Assembly: GCF_033807715.1 (NCBI RefSeq)
Contig: NC_084599.1
Span: 33,934,750-33,998,749 of the forward strand
Length of the DNA: 64,000 nucleotides
Source of the DNA: Cololabis saira
Taxonomy: Eukaryota; Chordata; Actinopteri; Beloniformes; Belonidae
Reading direction: 5' to 3'
The notes beneath the pieces were generated by a model. It worked only from the letters and a program-made list of their open reading frames with translations. It was not told the origin of the DNA and made no database searches. Each line of letters starts with the position of its first letter. The first letter of the stretch is position 1. Shown one piece after another: positions 53,238 through 64,000 of this stretch. Made by a program: the position numbers and the translations under genes.

Positions 53238-54002
53238 TGTTCTCAATTTCAAATTTGTCAAAAAAAAAAATACACTTCATCCACAGTGGCTGCTGGTCTT
53301 TTTTTTTTTTTAAATCCCCTATTTTTTATTTTTTTTTGTGGATGATGAATGCTTGAAACGCACACGTTTGACAGGATGTTGAATCTCTGCAGCCGGGGCT
53401 CAAATTTGTTCCATCCATTCCCGCTTCAGACCTGATTATTGGTATTTTCTCACACTTGAAGAATTTCCCCCATTGCTCCCATTCAATTATCTCCCTGCAA
53501 CAGCCTACCAGGTCGAGGACAATGAAATAGACCATTTTAAAAGTCTTCCATTATGTTGCTGACCTTTTTTAAAAGCGAAAATAAATTGAGGGAGAGCAGC
53601 CACTGAGGTCTTTATTCGTATAAATCTCCATAAAATGACAGCTGCCTGCGAGTTGATGTCTTGTCAGAGGTTAATATTTAACATATTTTTATTTAGGAAT
53701 TTAACTTTTTTTTTGTCAAACTTTTTTTCCTTTTTAAAAAAAAAAAGTAATATCTTGATTGTGGCAATAGCTTGTACTTTGAGACATTATTCGGATTTAA
53801 AGGGACCTAATAAGCTCGTAGCGAGGTAGTTTGGCCCACACCATGAAAGAGATGTAACACAATAGTTTAAAACAAAAGTGCCTTAAGGATTCCCCAGTAT
53901 CGCTCATTATTTTATGATTTGTAAACTTTCCAATATGTTAATTTGGTAATATACTGTATTGTGATATTAAAAAGGAGATTAAGAATTTCAAAACTATTAC
54001 TT

Positions 54003-55310
54003 AAAGGGGACCTTTAAAGGGAAAGTTCGGTTTTTTACAACTTGGACCTTATTTCTGGCATTTTTTATGGTCGTATACTCACCCAGGCAAGTTTGGTGTC
54101 ATTTGGAGTCCTTCGGAAGAGTTTTGTGCGAACCGCTTCTCCATATAATGGTAGCGAATGGGGGCACAGCGGGACACATACGATGCAGCGTCTAAATAAC
54201 ACATGATTGCCGCGAAACTCTTCATTTCTTTTATGAATCACTAGATCTGCTTCCAGGACCTGTTGTCTACATCCGGGGCTGTGTGTGTAACAAATAAATC
54301 AGTTTGTAAACAAGACCTCTGAACTCACGACGTCATCTCTGTACGCGCACTCTGTCCTCCGTTCAGTGAGCTCTTCAGCCGTATACTCTGGCTCAAAACG
54401 GTAAGGACGTCCATCATATTCAAAGTCGTCGTCCACAACCTCAGAATTTGACAAATATTCAGGCATGTTTCAAATAACTAACAGTAAACTAACAGTAGTG
54501 AACTCCAGCTGTACGCAGAGCTGGGTCTGGGATGCGCGCACAGAGATGACGTCATGAGTTCAGAGGTCTTGTTTACAAACTGATTTATTTGTTACACACA
54601 CAGCCCCGGATGTAGACAACAGGTCCTAGAAGCAGATCTAGTGATTCATAAAAGAAATGAACGAGTTTCGCGGCAATCATGTGTTATTTAGACGCTGCAT
54701 CGTCTGTGTCCCGCTGTGCCCCGTTCACTACCGTTATATGGAGAAGCGGCTCGCACAAAACTCCTAATATCTTCCGAAGGACTCCAAATGACACCAAACT
54801 TGCCGGGGTGAGTATACGACCATAAAAAATGCCAGAAATAAGGTCCAGGTTGTAAAAAAACGAACTTTCCCTTTTAAGTAATGGTCTCCCCTCAGCCTGC
54901 CAACTCAGAGGAGGAAAGCAACTAAATTCTGCAGTGTCTGTACAGCTGCCCAGATGAGCCATCCAGTGTGATATGGCTTCTACGAGCCGTTCAGATTCTG
55001 CTCCTGCCGTGACGTCACGACAGGAGCGATGCGTGAAACCACGGCCACAACTAACTCCGCCGGCCGGAGCTTCCGCCATTTTTTTGTAGCGGTGTATCGC
55101 GTCAGGCAGCCAATCAGCACAGAGCCTCATTATCATAGCCCCGCCCACTCAGAATCCCACATAGAGAAGGAGGTTAGAAACAGGGAAGATAAAGACTTGG
55201 CTCAGAGGTTGAATTTCTAATTTATTTAGCAAAAACAATCAAAAGCTTGTTTTTAAGACATTCAAGGCCTGTTTAAAATAGGTATTAGATGCCATAATAG
55301 GTCCCCTTTA
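54003..55310. mobile_element. DNA-transposon copy with AAAGGGGACCT ends, carrying a palindromic insert
   Basis: TTAAAGGGGACCT at 54003 and AGGTCCCCTTTAA at 55298 are inverted ends of a common fish MITE whose interior (54890-55300) includes GCCATAATAGGTCCCC and a GC-rich CCGCCATTTTTTTG stretch. The palindromic element at 54019-54876 lies just inside the left end. The exact junction is ambiguous because ATTACTTAAA also appears, inverted, at the right side of the insert. Confidence 0.6.
54019..54876. mobile_element. Foldback MITE with about 330-bp arms
   Basis: The left arm (54019-54353) starts AGGGAAAGTTCGGTTTTTTA. The right arm (54543-54876) ends TAAAAAAACGAACTTTCCCT. They are close reverse complements along their whole length, including GCAGCGTCTAAATAACACAT and TGTAGACAACAGGTCC. 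A 190-base spacer separates them. The 154-codon minus-strand ORF in the right arm is not supported as a gene. Confidence 0.85.
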
Positions 55311-57593
55311 AATAGGTTAATTCCACAAAGACACAATACCCCCTTCCCCGTCTGTGCTTTAACAAAGTATCGCGTGTAAAATGATCGAGGGATCGGCTTG
55401 ATCCGTAATATTTACTTTAGTGACGAGTACACAACATTTAACTAACCAGCATAAGAAGAGCATCTCTGTAACCAAGGCAACAACACATTAACTGCCACTC
55501 AAAAAATTCTATGTTACTGTGGCAATGTTAGTATTTATGACAACACACTGTTGCACAGTCTGAAGATATTTCTTTTCCTCGTCTTTGGGATCCATGACCT
55601 GCGACAAGTCTGTCTCGTCACTTCACACCATCAATGCTGAATAAATGCTAAACCTACATTAAAATTACTACCTGACGTAGCAGGGCTGGCCTAAGTTCTG
55701 CCATGGTTGCCGACAGGTTGCTAAGCAATGGAGGGAGCTGTGTTCACCGAGTCCCAAGTTAAGTGACAAAGACCTATCTGACCATGGTGGTTGAAAACCT
55801 GGTGCCATTTTCTGTTTTATTCGTCTTTTACTTTTTGTTTTTCCCAGGGCATCTTTAGCTTTCTCTTCATGTTGGCTTTTTGCCTTTCGACACAAGCTGT
55901 GCCAGTGAGGGTATAGACTAGAGTCGCTGCTCCGTCACAACACAAGAAACCAGTTGGGTAGATCTCAGACACTTCATGATATAATTAATACAAATAATAC
56001 TTCCGTCTTTTCTGTCTTGCTTAACGTAATATCTTTATTTTCATTTCTGAACACGCTGGCGTAACATTCTCAATGTTGTAATATTTTTTCCTGCATATTT
56101 CATCTATATACATGTGTTTTCTTAAGTTGGATGTTGTTTCTTCATACTGTACTGAGCAGTAATGGTGTCAGCAGAGTTGGTCTTATCTGTGGCTCACACC
56201 GATGCACTTGAAAAAAACATTTAAATCCTAAAATGCATTTCAACAAAATCTTTTGCTAGAAAAGTTCTGTTTAAATCACACACTTCAGCTACTTGCCACA
56301 GACGACACTTGCACAGGGTGTACAGGTCTGATAGTCAAGGCCGCGGTTATCAAAGCCGCCAGCCCTGCTGCTGTTTGTGGAACACGCAAATGCACACAAA
56401 AGATAAGACGCAATGTTCAGCTGACCGCAGAAACAAACACACACGCAGTCGAAAAGGGGAAGTAAACCTTTCATTGTTTCCCTGAGGTATTATTTTCAAG
56501 ATGTATTTTTCAATAGTCATGCTGTTCTGTTAGTTCCAGTGCATTCTTGTTGATAGACCGTTTCTTATGCACTCATTGAAATGTTTTACGTCATTTAAGC
56601 ATAAAACAATCATCAGTTGCTTATTAGCAAAACAGTTTAATTCTTGCTGTAAATCTCATGTTTGTGTTTAGTTTGTGAGACATAATAAGTACAAAATGTG
56701 CCACTTTAGTTGATATAATCAATCCATCCATCAATGTGCACCCATCACTTTTTAGCTCCAATGCAATTCCATTTTAAAATGCCAATTCTGATATTCTTAA
56801 AATAATAACAATATTATTATTGTTTCAGTTATTGTTGTTGGATTTTTAAAGTTACACGAGGCTGCTGTAAACCAGACCCACTTTAAATGGGAAAAATATA
56901 ACATGCATTCAATTCAAATTGTATTTGAATTTAAAATGGGGCAAAATATTGCAAATCTGCACTTAAAAAAAAATTCTATTGATGCCTGTCATTATGCAAG
57001 TGTTTTTACTAATTGTATGCAGCATCATGCAGATACTAATAATATTAAAACTTTTCTTTAAATCTGCAAAATCAAGAAGTTACAGAATGTCTAATATTAA
57101 TGGAAATCTTTTTTTAGTTGCTGCAGTCCAGGATGACAGTATTTTACATGATTTTAATATCAGTCTATGACACAAATCTAACCAGTTTTGTACCAATGTT
57201 AGATTTAAGGTTTATCGTTTGATTGCTGCTCGGTTCCAACAAGATTGAGAGGAACTAAAGGAAAGACAGTCGTACATGAGTACAATGTAGAAAAGGAAGC
57301 AGTGCATTGATGGAGGAAACATTTTGAGGAATGGATGGAGGAATAATGTGATAAAAGTGAAATGACAGACAGAGAATAAAGATAAAGATTGACCCTATAT
57401 GACTAATGATTAGAAGAGGGAAGGACAGAAGGGAGGTCATGACGGAGGAAAAATGAGATCAGTGTATTATAATGGAGGGATCAATATTTGATGAACTGAT
57501 GAGTGGCCTGCAGGAAAGGCTTATGTACACAATCTAAACTCATTATCAAAGTAATTTACCGTCTGAAAGTATTAACAAGCTTTGTCTGTGCAG

Positions 57594-58319
57594 CGCTGGA
57601 TGTGGCGGTACTACTGGGGCTGCGCGGGGCTGCAGGGCTGGCTGGCCCCGGCGGCGCTGCCCTTCCCTCCGCCCTGCGCGGGCCAGCCGGCGGACCCGCG
57701 GGGCTGGTACCCCTACAGCCCCGCAGGGTACCAGCACCCCGGGGCCGCGCAGCCGGCCCCGCAGCAGACCGGGAACGCGGCTCAAGCAGGACGAGAGTAT
57801 GCCATCCCTTCTCCTTTCCAGAGGTTTTTGGCAGAAACGGTGGACTTCTTCATCTTGTTTTGCGTGAAGGCCACCATTGTGCTGTGGATCATGCATCTGA
57901 GTGGCATGAAAGACATTGCCAAGTTTATAACCCACTTCATTGTTGAGGAGATCGATGAGAACACGTCCATGGAGGACCTGCAGAAGATGATGGCTGTGGC
58001 TCTGGTCTACAGGGTGCTGGTCTGCGTCTACGAGACTATCTGCATTTGGGGTGCCGGCGGTGCAACTCCAGGGAAGTTCCTGCTCGGTCTGCGGGTGGTG
58101 ACGTGTGACACGTCCACTCTGGTCCGACCGAACCGCATCCTGGTGGTCCCAGCATCCAACGTCTCCCTCTCTGCCTCTGCAGTCCGGGCCCTGAACAAGA
58201 ACTTCTCCATCGCCTTCCTCTTCCCCGTCTTCATCACGCTGCTGTTCTTCCAGCACAACAGGACTGTGTACGACATCGTGGCGGGGACCATAGTGGTCCA
58301 GCGCCGGGGGGGGAGGTAG
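57594..58319 (+). CDS. fam8a1: FAM8A1-like RDD-domain membrane protein, intronless over its C-terminal domain
   Basis: FAM8A1 is an ER multi-pass membrane protein and cofactor of the HRD1 ubiquitin-ligase complex in ER-associated degradation. Numbered from the ATG at 57600 (239 residues), the product has an aromatic start (MWRYYWG), a Pro/Gly/Tyr-rich linker (about 20-55), then an RDD domain. That domain holds FQRFLAETVDFFILF leading into membrane segment 1 (about 75-97), the EEIDENTSMEDLQKMM loop, the signature GGATPGKFLLGLRVV, and a last segment ending HNRTVYDIVAGTIVV. Human FAM8A1 is about 410 residues, so the long N-terminus is missing. Homology starts abruptly after CTTTGTCTGTGCAG, which could be a splice acceptor or the 5' truncation point of a retrocopy, with a stop at 57573-57575. 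The mammalian gene is, as I recall, split into several exons, whereas this copy is not. Family identity is firm; native gene versus retrogene is open. Confidence 0.88.
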   Translation, partial: RWMWRYYWGCAGLQGWLAPAALPFPPPCAGQPADPRGWYPYSPAGYQHPGAAQPAPQQTGNAAQAGREYAIPSPFQRFLAETVDFFILFCVKATIVLWIMHLSGMKDIAKFITHFIVEEIDENTSMEDLQKMMAVALVYRVLVCVYETICIWGAGGATPGKFLLGLRVVTCDTSTLVRPNRILVVPASNVSLSASAVRALNKNFSIAFLFPVFITLLFFQHNRTVYDIVAGTIVVQRRGGR

Positions 58320-58442
58320 CTCCGCCTCCGGGGACCGGCTCCGTCACACTTGGGTCGGGCAGAGCCACGTCAGATCGGGGTCTGCTCCTCATCACGTCTA
58401 CTTGCACTGAAAACACTGGAGGAAAGTTGTACTGCACTTTAC

Positions 58443-58448
58443 AATAAA
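58443..58448 (+). terminator. Polyadenylation signal (AATAAA) of the FAM8A1-like gene
   Basis: An AATAAA lies 124 bases after the TAG stop at 58317-58319. A T/G-rich stretch follows at about 58490-58560. No genomic poly(A) tract follows within 100 bases, so there is no direct sign of a retrotransposed tail. Confidence 0.6.
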
Positions 58449-59589
58449 TACAGATTTAGGCCCAATTCATGCAGCGAAACTATAACAACATCTAAATGTT
58501 TGATTCCTGTTCCAGCTGACGAGCTGTTGTTCCTCTGAAGTATTTGGGAGTCTTGATATTTTTCAAGGTAATCTGACAAGGTGCTATCGTGGACTTTCCA
58601 GTGACTTCTCCTCACACGATGTGACTTTTGATATTTTTTTGCGGCGACACTTTTAAATGGTTTATATTTTTCAAAAGTTCTCTGGTTGAAAAAACTGAGT
58701 ATTTGGTATGCTATTGACAATTTTCCTTTTACATCGTGAATGTATTTATGCTCAAACATGGAGAACAAAAAGACGTGTCGGCACTCTTCACGTTCTTTGT
58801 ACTTTTGAAGGATTGTTTTGAAAAGCGACTAAAAGATTTCACGAGAGGTTCAAATATTTGAAATTTTTCAATTCTTGTCTCATGTGTAACTCGGGGCCAC
58901 TGTAGCAAAAATAAGTTACATTTATCTCCGTTATTATACAATATCTCTGCAGTTGTAGTTTTATAATCCCACATCTTTAATTTCCTCTGACATGATTCAG
59001 CCTCTGTTGTTCTGTCTTTAGCTCTGCTCACGTTAGTCGTACTCCAGCTCAACCAGGGTCAGAGATCAGGGGGAGAAATGAAAAATGAAATAGATACAAC
59101 AATTTGCAATGTTTTAGTATCTCTCTTGAACATATTGAAAAGAGGTGGAGCTTTATTTTATTAAAAAAGATGAGAGAATGCAAAAGTGAAGTAGCTGTTA
59201 AAGCATCTATGAATTTATGCACCTTGAGGGGGAGGCTTTTGTAGCCTAAGGGCAAAAAAAAAAAAAAATACTAGTGTAATTAAATCAGATTAAAGGGAAA
59301 TTAAATTTCCTAAAGACATACTTGCAAAAGTGGGGGATTGTGTAACTGGTAATATGGGATTAAAAGGATTCTGTTGTACTTCAAGAATTATAAAGATCGT
59401 TCCATCGTTCGTCTCATCACCAAAGACTTGAACTGACCGAACGGTATAATCACAACGTTTCACTTTTAATTATTGCAAGTTTTTTTTACCGCAGATTCAA
59501 GGTTATCTAAATGTTTTATGAGCTAAATTACTCCCTAGAATACTAAAAACCAGTCATGAAAATAAAGAGCAAAATAAATAAGGGGCAGG

Positions 59590-60717
59590 AGCTGTAGCGT
59601 ACTGGTGCAGAGGGGAACTAGTGAAGGGAGTGGGAGTCTACAAAAATGAAAGTATTAACGTAAAAATAATTTAAACACTCAACCACACGTGGCAAGCACA
59701 CAGCACACAAAAGGGAAGGACTCCACCCAGGTCACCAACACCACCACCGGCCTACAGCAACTGCAAAACAACCAAATTGTTACAAAAATAATCATATAAT
59801 AAACATGCAAAATAAGACAAAAGGGCAGGTAACTACTGCACTAGAAACACTGCCCGAAATGAAATAAACAGGGTTAAACAAACACTGGTCCCAAAGACTA
59901 TTAAACTAAATTAATTAAAAGAAAATGGCACTGTATCGCCACATTTATTATCGGGGTCAAGCCGGGAACTGGGCGAGACTTCAGGGGACCCCAGCAGAGC
60001 AGACAAGCACCGCAGTGAGGACAAGGCAGAAGAGCAAGCAAGCAAGCAAGTGGGAGCGCAAGCAAGCAAGCAACAAACTGCAGCAAACAGCAGCAGGAGA
60101 CGAAACAGCAGCGGTGGCTTTAATCAGCTGGTGGTTCTGACGTCACACCACCGGGGACTCCGTCAGCTGATGAGCCTTCCTACTATAAACAAAACTAAAT
60201 TAGTATCCCAAGCTAAAAGTAAGTAAACTTGGAAGGCAGCAAAAGTAATAGCATACCTTCTAGTAGGTTCACACAGGCATAGAGTGAGGGAGAGAGGAAA
60301 CCCGCACGGTCACCAGCATTTGTCCGTGACCACACTAGTGTTCAGCCAGCGTGGATAACAACCATAGTAGAGAGAGAGCTACACAAGAGATGCTAATTCA
60401 CGCAACAGGAGCATAGCATTTAGTCGCCGCTCTGCAAGGAAATACAAATGATTTTAACATACCGAGAGAGCAAGACCACCAACTAGAGTGAAGCAGCAGC
60501 AGCATTACCTGAGAGGCAAGAACATCCGGGGCGAAAATGACGCAATGGGGGAAGTGCAAGACACAGGGAAAGCTGCCACTTATATACACAGCTGGACCAA
60601 TTATGGTTGGCTACCAGCTGTGTTGATTAAGGGCAGCTCCCTCGTTCTGCTACATCTGCAAAGTGCATTCAGCTACAGCAGTTGCACTTTACTTTGACCA
60701 TTACTCAAATCCTGACA
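59590..60717 (-). mobile_element. Possible solo LTR or retroelement promoter region
   Basis: Read on the minus strand, it begins TGTCAGGATTTGAGTAATGG at 60717, has a TATA-like TGTATATAAGTGG at about 60594-60582, and an AATAAA at 59949-59944 just after TGACCCCGAT. A TGCTTGCT-type microsatellite (60036-60075) lies between. TG start, TATA box and polyadenylation signal are LTR features, but the other boundary and the target duplication were not found. It could instead be a different dispersed repeat. Confidence 0.3.
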
Positions 60718-61285
60718 GGTCTTTATTTCAATATGTACACAGCGAGATGCTTGTGAACGATTTTTCAAATATGCATCCATTTTTAGAGTCAAATGTTTAA
60801 AAGAGATTGATCAGCTGAGTGAAAATTCTGTCTGTGGGTGGAAGAGTGGGCAGGTGTTACGAAGATGCTGAACGTTAGATCCACTCAGGGCTGCCTCTCA
60901 TCCAGCCATCCCTTAATATCTGCACCCCCATACATCCATCTGTGCAACGTGAACCCAGATAAGTGGAGCTGGATGGAAGGATGAGTATCAAAACTCTTCC
61001 CACCGAGCTCATGTACTATTTAAAGTTGCAGGTAGTACGTGTATTTCTGTCATGTTTTCTGAATTACCACTATTTTCAGATAGCATTACATAAAGTAGGT
61101 AATCAAATTCCCTCTGACACCATTTGCAGCTCGCAATGCAGTTTAAAAGTTTCCACTCCTCCAATCAGTTCTGGAGTTCTGCAGAGAGTTTGGGAGGGAA
61201 AATTGTGTGTGTCCCACTTTTCTAGCTAGTTACAGGATTTTTGCGAAAATTCCCAACTGGACTCTTCGCTAGAGTTACTATTAGA

Positions 61286-61364
61286 TTAGTTTTCTTTTTC
61301 AAAGGAAAAAAAAAAGAAAAAAAAAAAAGGAAAAAAAAAAGAAAAAAAAGGAAAAAAAAAAGAA
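61286..61364 (+). repeat. A-rich simple repeat
   Basis: Runs of 8-12 A separated by G or GG, bounded by two copies of TTAGTTTTCT. Confidence 0.9.
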
Positions 61365-61559
61365 GATTAGTTTTCTAGTCACTGAGTCCATGCAGCAATT
61401 ATTTCATGACCACACAGAGCTGGAATTTTATTTGTAGATACATGCAGTTACTTCAGTCTGAACTCACTTTTTGTTTACTACTTGCTTAAAACATGCCGAT
61501 GTATTTTAATACAATAATCTTTTCATTACTAGAGTGAGTGACCCATCTTAGTACTGTAT

Positions 61560-62244
61560 TGGCCCTTTTCCACTAGTATCTACTCAGCTCACTTCTACCC
61601 GCCACGCCCCCGTCTTGCACTTTTCCACTACGTGCCGAGGCGGGTGGAGCCGCGCCAAGCAGATACTTTTTCTGTATCTTTTCTGCCGAGGTTCTAACCG
61701 GGCTGAGCCGGCACTATATCTGACGTCACCACCCTCCAAGCCACTGATTGGTCGGGGGGCGGGGCCGTCAGATGTTTGAATCAGGAAGCGGGAGTCAGCG
61801 CGAGAACGACTGGCGGCTTGCGGCGATTTTATTATACAGCGCAAACGTCTGTTTGGTGATCCAACTCTGAGGTGCAGATGTTAATAAACCTGGGGGCTGA
61901 GGAGAGAATTAAAAAAGTGATGTAGACGGACGATAAGGAACGACCAGATCCACAGGCGCTCTGTTTTCTTCTCAGCCGCTCGCGGTTCCAGCTGATTTCT
62001 GATCTGCGCCGACACGAACAAAGGGGTTGCGCAATCGAGTACGTCACAGCAGCTTCACCCCAACCCGCCCACTCCTCACCTGGGTGTGGAAAAACAAACG
62101 AGGACAAAGCGGGTGGAGCCGGGACGATGCGTGACGAGCCGAGTCGGGCTGAGTTAGGGCTGTTCGATTAATCGATTTTAAATCGTAATCGCGATTATGT
62201 AATTAGAACGATGTTAAAACGTGAAAATCGTAAAATCGATTTTT

Positions 62245-62279
<35 letters not shown>

Positions 62280-62912
62280 TTGTCTGCACACATATTAATG
62301 ATTGATACCATATTAATGATTGATGGAAATACCTCTCAATACCTGCGACAAGTGCCCCATCGGAGAGGCTCTTTAGTGTAGGAGGGGGCGTTGTAACATG
62401 CCACCGGGTAGACCGGCTCGTGTTCCTTGCAAAAAACTTGCAAATGTGAATATCAAATGTAATGACTGACATTACACACCTCTACCTCCTTCATGGGTTG
62501 CATCATTATTTAGCATGCAAAGACCCAGTTTAGTTTAATTAGAAAATGTCTTGTTTTATTTAATTGGAAATATAACTTACTGTATGTTTGCAAGTGCTGA
62601 TTTGCTGATTTTTATTTTTTTTTTCCAGAGATAAAACTTTATATTTTTTAAAACTTTTTTTCAACTTATTTTACAGAGTTTTGCACTTTATTCATTCATT
62701 TTTGGTTTAATAAAAGCAACGTTTGCACTTAAAGCTCAATGGGGCAAATGTTCAATAAAAAAACTGCATATTTTTAATCATTTCTTTGCCTTTTGTCAAT
62801 TCACAAAATAATTGTAATCGAAAATCGGATTTTGAGAGAAAAAAGTCGAGATTTTATTTTTGGGCAAAATCGAACAGCCCTAGGCTCAGTAGATACTAGT
62901 GGAAAAGCGCCA
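61560..62912. mobile_element. MITE with TGGCCCTTTTCCACTAG ends, split by a hAT insertion
   Basis: The inverted ends TGGCCCTTTTCCACTAGTAT and ATACTAGTGGAAAAGCGCCA are flanked by TAT (61557-61559 and 62913-62915). The element interior is GC-rich, with GCGGGTGGAGCC near both ends. The hAT element at 62155-62882 sits near its right end. Confidence 0.75.
62155..62882. mobile_element. hAT-type MITE, 728 bp, nested
   Basis: The ends are TAGGGCTGTTCGATTAATCG and CGAACAGCCCTA. The flanking octamers GGCTGAGT and GGCTCAGT match at 7 of 8 positions. It shares ATCGATTTTAAATCG and AAAATCGTAAAATCG motifs with 44512-44874. A 29-base poly(T) lies near its left end. Confidence 0.88.
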
Positions 62913-62916
62913 TATG

Positions 62917-63312
62917 TGTCATGATCAGCTGATCACCTGCCTGCCACTCCCACCTCATCAGTGCAACCACATTCACCTGTGCTCCCTCACCAGATATATA
63001 TACACTCCTTCCACTCAGTCTTTGTCTGATGGTCTTAGCTCTTCTAGCAGTTTTCTCTGGATTGTGTTGTTGGTCTCGACCCTGCCTGTCCCTGACTACT
63101 CTGCCCGCTCGTCGCTTGTCCGGTTCCTGGTTGCTCGGATTCCCTGCCTGAAGGTTTCTGCATCTAAGAAGGACAGATTTTTGGCCTGTTCAGGTTGTGG
63201 ACTCCCATGTTCAGCTTTGGCTTGTACCACCTTATTTTTGGCTAATAAATTGAACTCTTCCACTGGCCTCGATTTTTGCTATTCTTGGGTTCAACCTCAT
63301 GCCCATCACAAG
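62917..63312 (+). mobile_element. LTR-like retroelement fragment (probable Gypsy-type LTR)
   Basis: It begins TGTCATGATCAGCTGATCAC, has a TATA box ATATATATA (62994-63002), a CT-rich transcribed part, and AATAAA (63244-63249). It then runs to CCCATCACA near 63312. This order fits U3-R-U5 of an LTR. No second LTR, primer-binding site or flanking duplication was seen. Confidence 0.5.
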
Positions 63313-63834
63313 TACGTACTGCAAGTGTTACAAGTCACTTGGCAAAAGGAGTTCTTACATTGTATGTTAATGTTTTCTCTCAGAGTCCTTTATTGGTCTT
63401 TGGTTGGGCTGTAGAGCCCAGGGCTGGTCCTGGTTTTGAATGGGCTGCCACAACTGAGGCCGTAGACACTTAGCTCTGGATGTTACGACACGACCGATTT
63501 GGTGTTTCTCTTTTTGAAATGGATTGATAAATCATACACATTTTGTTTCTGAATGAAAATTCCTCGTGTGGTTCATCATATTTGCTGAATTATCAAAATA
63601 TTTAATCTTTGCAAAATAAATTCTTTTTTTGCTAGTTATGGCTTTACAGTAAACTGCTAATCTCCCTTCCACTGTGGTATCACCAAATATATGACAAAAG
63701 CATCAGCATTATGTTGGAACTGAATGCGCGCCGGGTCTGTTTGTTCATGCTCACTCTCTGCTGCAGTCTGGGTGGAAACTTTCTGCTTTTATTATTTTCT
63801 CTCAAGGATGGATAGGATCAGGAATGTGTAAATC

Positions 63835-64000
63835 AGAGGGATCTTGAATGTTTTGATGGATAAAGTCAGATTGAGATGGTTTGGACATGTACAGAGGAGG
63901 GATAGTGAGTTTATTGGGAAAAGGATGCTTAGGTGGGAACTGCCGGGCAGGAGGCCTAGAGGAAGACCGGGATATTTATGGATGTAGTGACGGAGGACAT
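63835..64000 (+). mobile_element. LINE ORF2 C-terminal fragment at the window edge
   Basis: The + frame reads KVRLRWFGHVQRRDSE, RMLRWELPGRRPRGRPGY. This is the common RTE-type LRWFGHVQR...PGRRPRGRP ending. A stop follows within a few codons and the element runs off the window. Confidence 0.75.

Noticed and set aside
54684..55148. 154-codon minus-strand ORF
   Set aside because: It spans the right arm of a palindromic MITE and the surrounding element, with no domain and no conservation argument.
57546..58256. 236-codon ORF on the minus strand opposite the FAM8A1-like gene
   Set aside because: It mirrors the GC-rich + strand coding frame, whose product matches a known family; the antisense product has no recognisable motif.

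Overview
This window reads as nuclear DNA of a ray-finned fish, probably a percomorph-type teleost. Coding sequence is sparse and split by long introns with GT-AG boundaries. The rest is dominated by hAT, Tc1/mariner and PIF/Harbinger-type miniature transposons, decayed non-LTR retrotransposons and very long tetranucleotide microsatellites. There are no operons, ribosome binding sites, CRISPR arrays or prokaryotic features.

Two protein-coding loci can be supported, both on the + strand. The first is a RAVER-family gene (PTB-associated RNA-binding protein). Its first coding exon (8680-9051) lies in a GC-rich, CpG-rich promoter region. A 27.5 kb intron packed with transposons follows, then a 67-base second coding exon (36536-36602) that continues RRM1 in frame. 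No later RAVER exon was found, so intron 2 may be longer than 27 kb. The second locus (57594-58319) is a FAM8A1-like RDD-domain membrane protein, uninterrupted over its whole C-terminal domain. It lies downstream of RAVER exon 2 in the same orientation, so if the RAVER gene continues past the window it is a gene within an intron. A third, anonymous coding-like block lies on the minus strand near 2467-2720, just beside a transposon insertion.

Layout: 1-8.5 kb, hAT and Harbinger MITEs, an anonymous minus-strand exon-like block, a LINE fragment and a purine-rich satellite. 8.5-9.1 kb, RAVER promoter and exon 1. 9.1-36.5 kb, intron 1 with at least seven hAT-type elements (six with recognisable 8-bp target duplications), nested Tc1 and LINE pieces, and kilobase-scale (TTCC)n and (GGAA)n arrays. 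36.5-36.6 kb, exon 2. 36.6-57.5 kb, more MITEs, a foldback element, a minus-strand LINE reverse transcriptase, a hAT copy retaining a BED-finger start, and a palindromic element. 57.6-58.5 kb, the FAM8A1-like gene with a polyadenylation signal. 58.5-64 kb, LTR-like sequence, a MITE-in-MITE nest and a LINE fragment at the window end.

Most element boundaries rest on terminal inverted repeats plus target-site duplications read directly from the sequence. Family names come from TIR style and TSD length and were not checked against a repeat library. I did not find a new multi-gene system. The observations most worth checking are the intronless FAM8A1-like gene, the inverted near-identical hAT pair flanking RAVER exon 2, the microsatellite array bounded by identical 32-bp repeats inside a hAT MITE, the 96-bp duplication around another MITE, and the orphan minus-strand exon.
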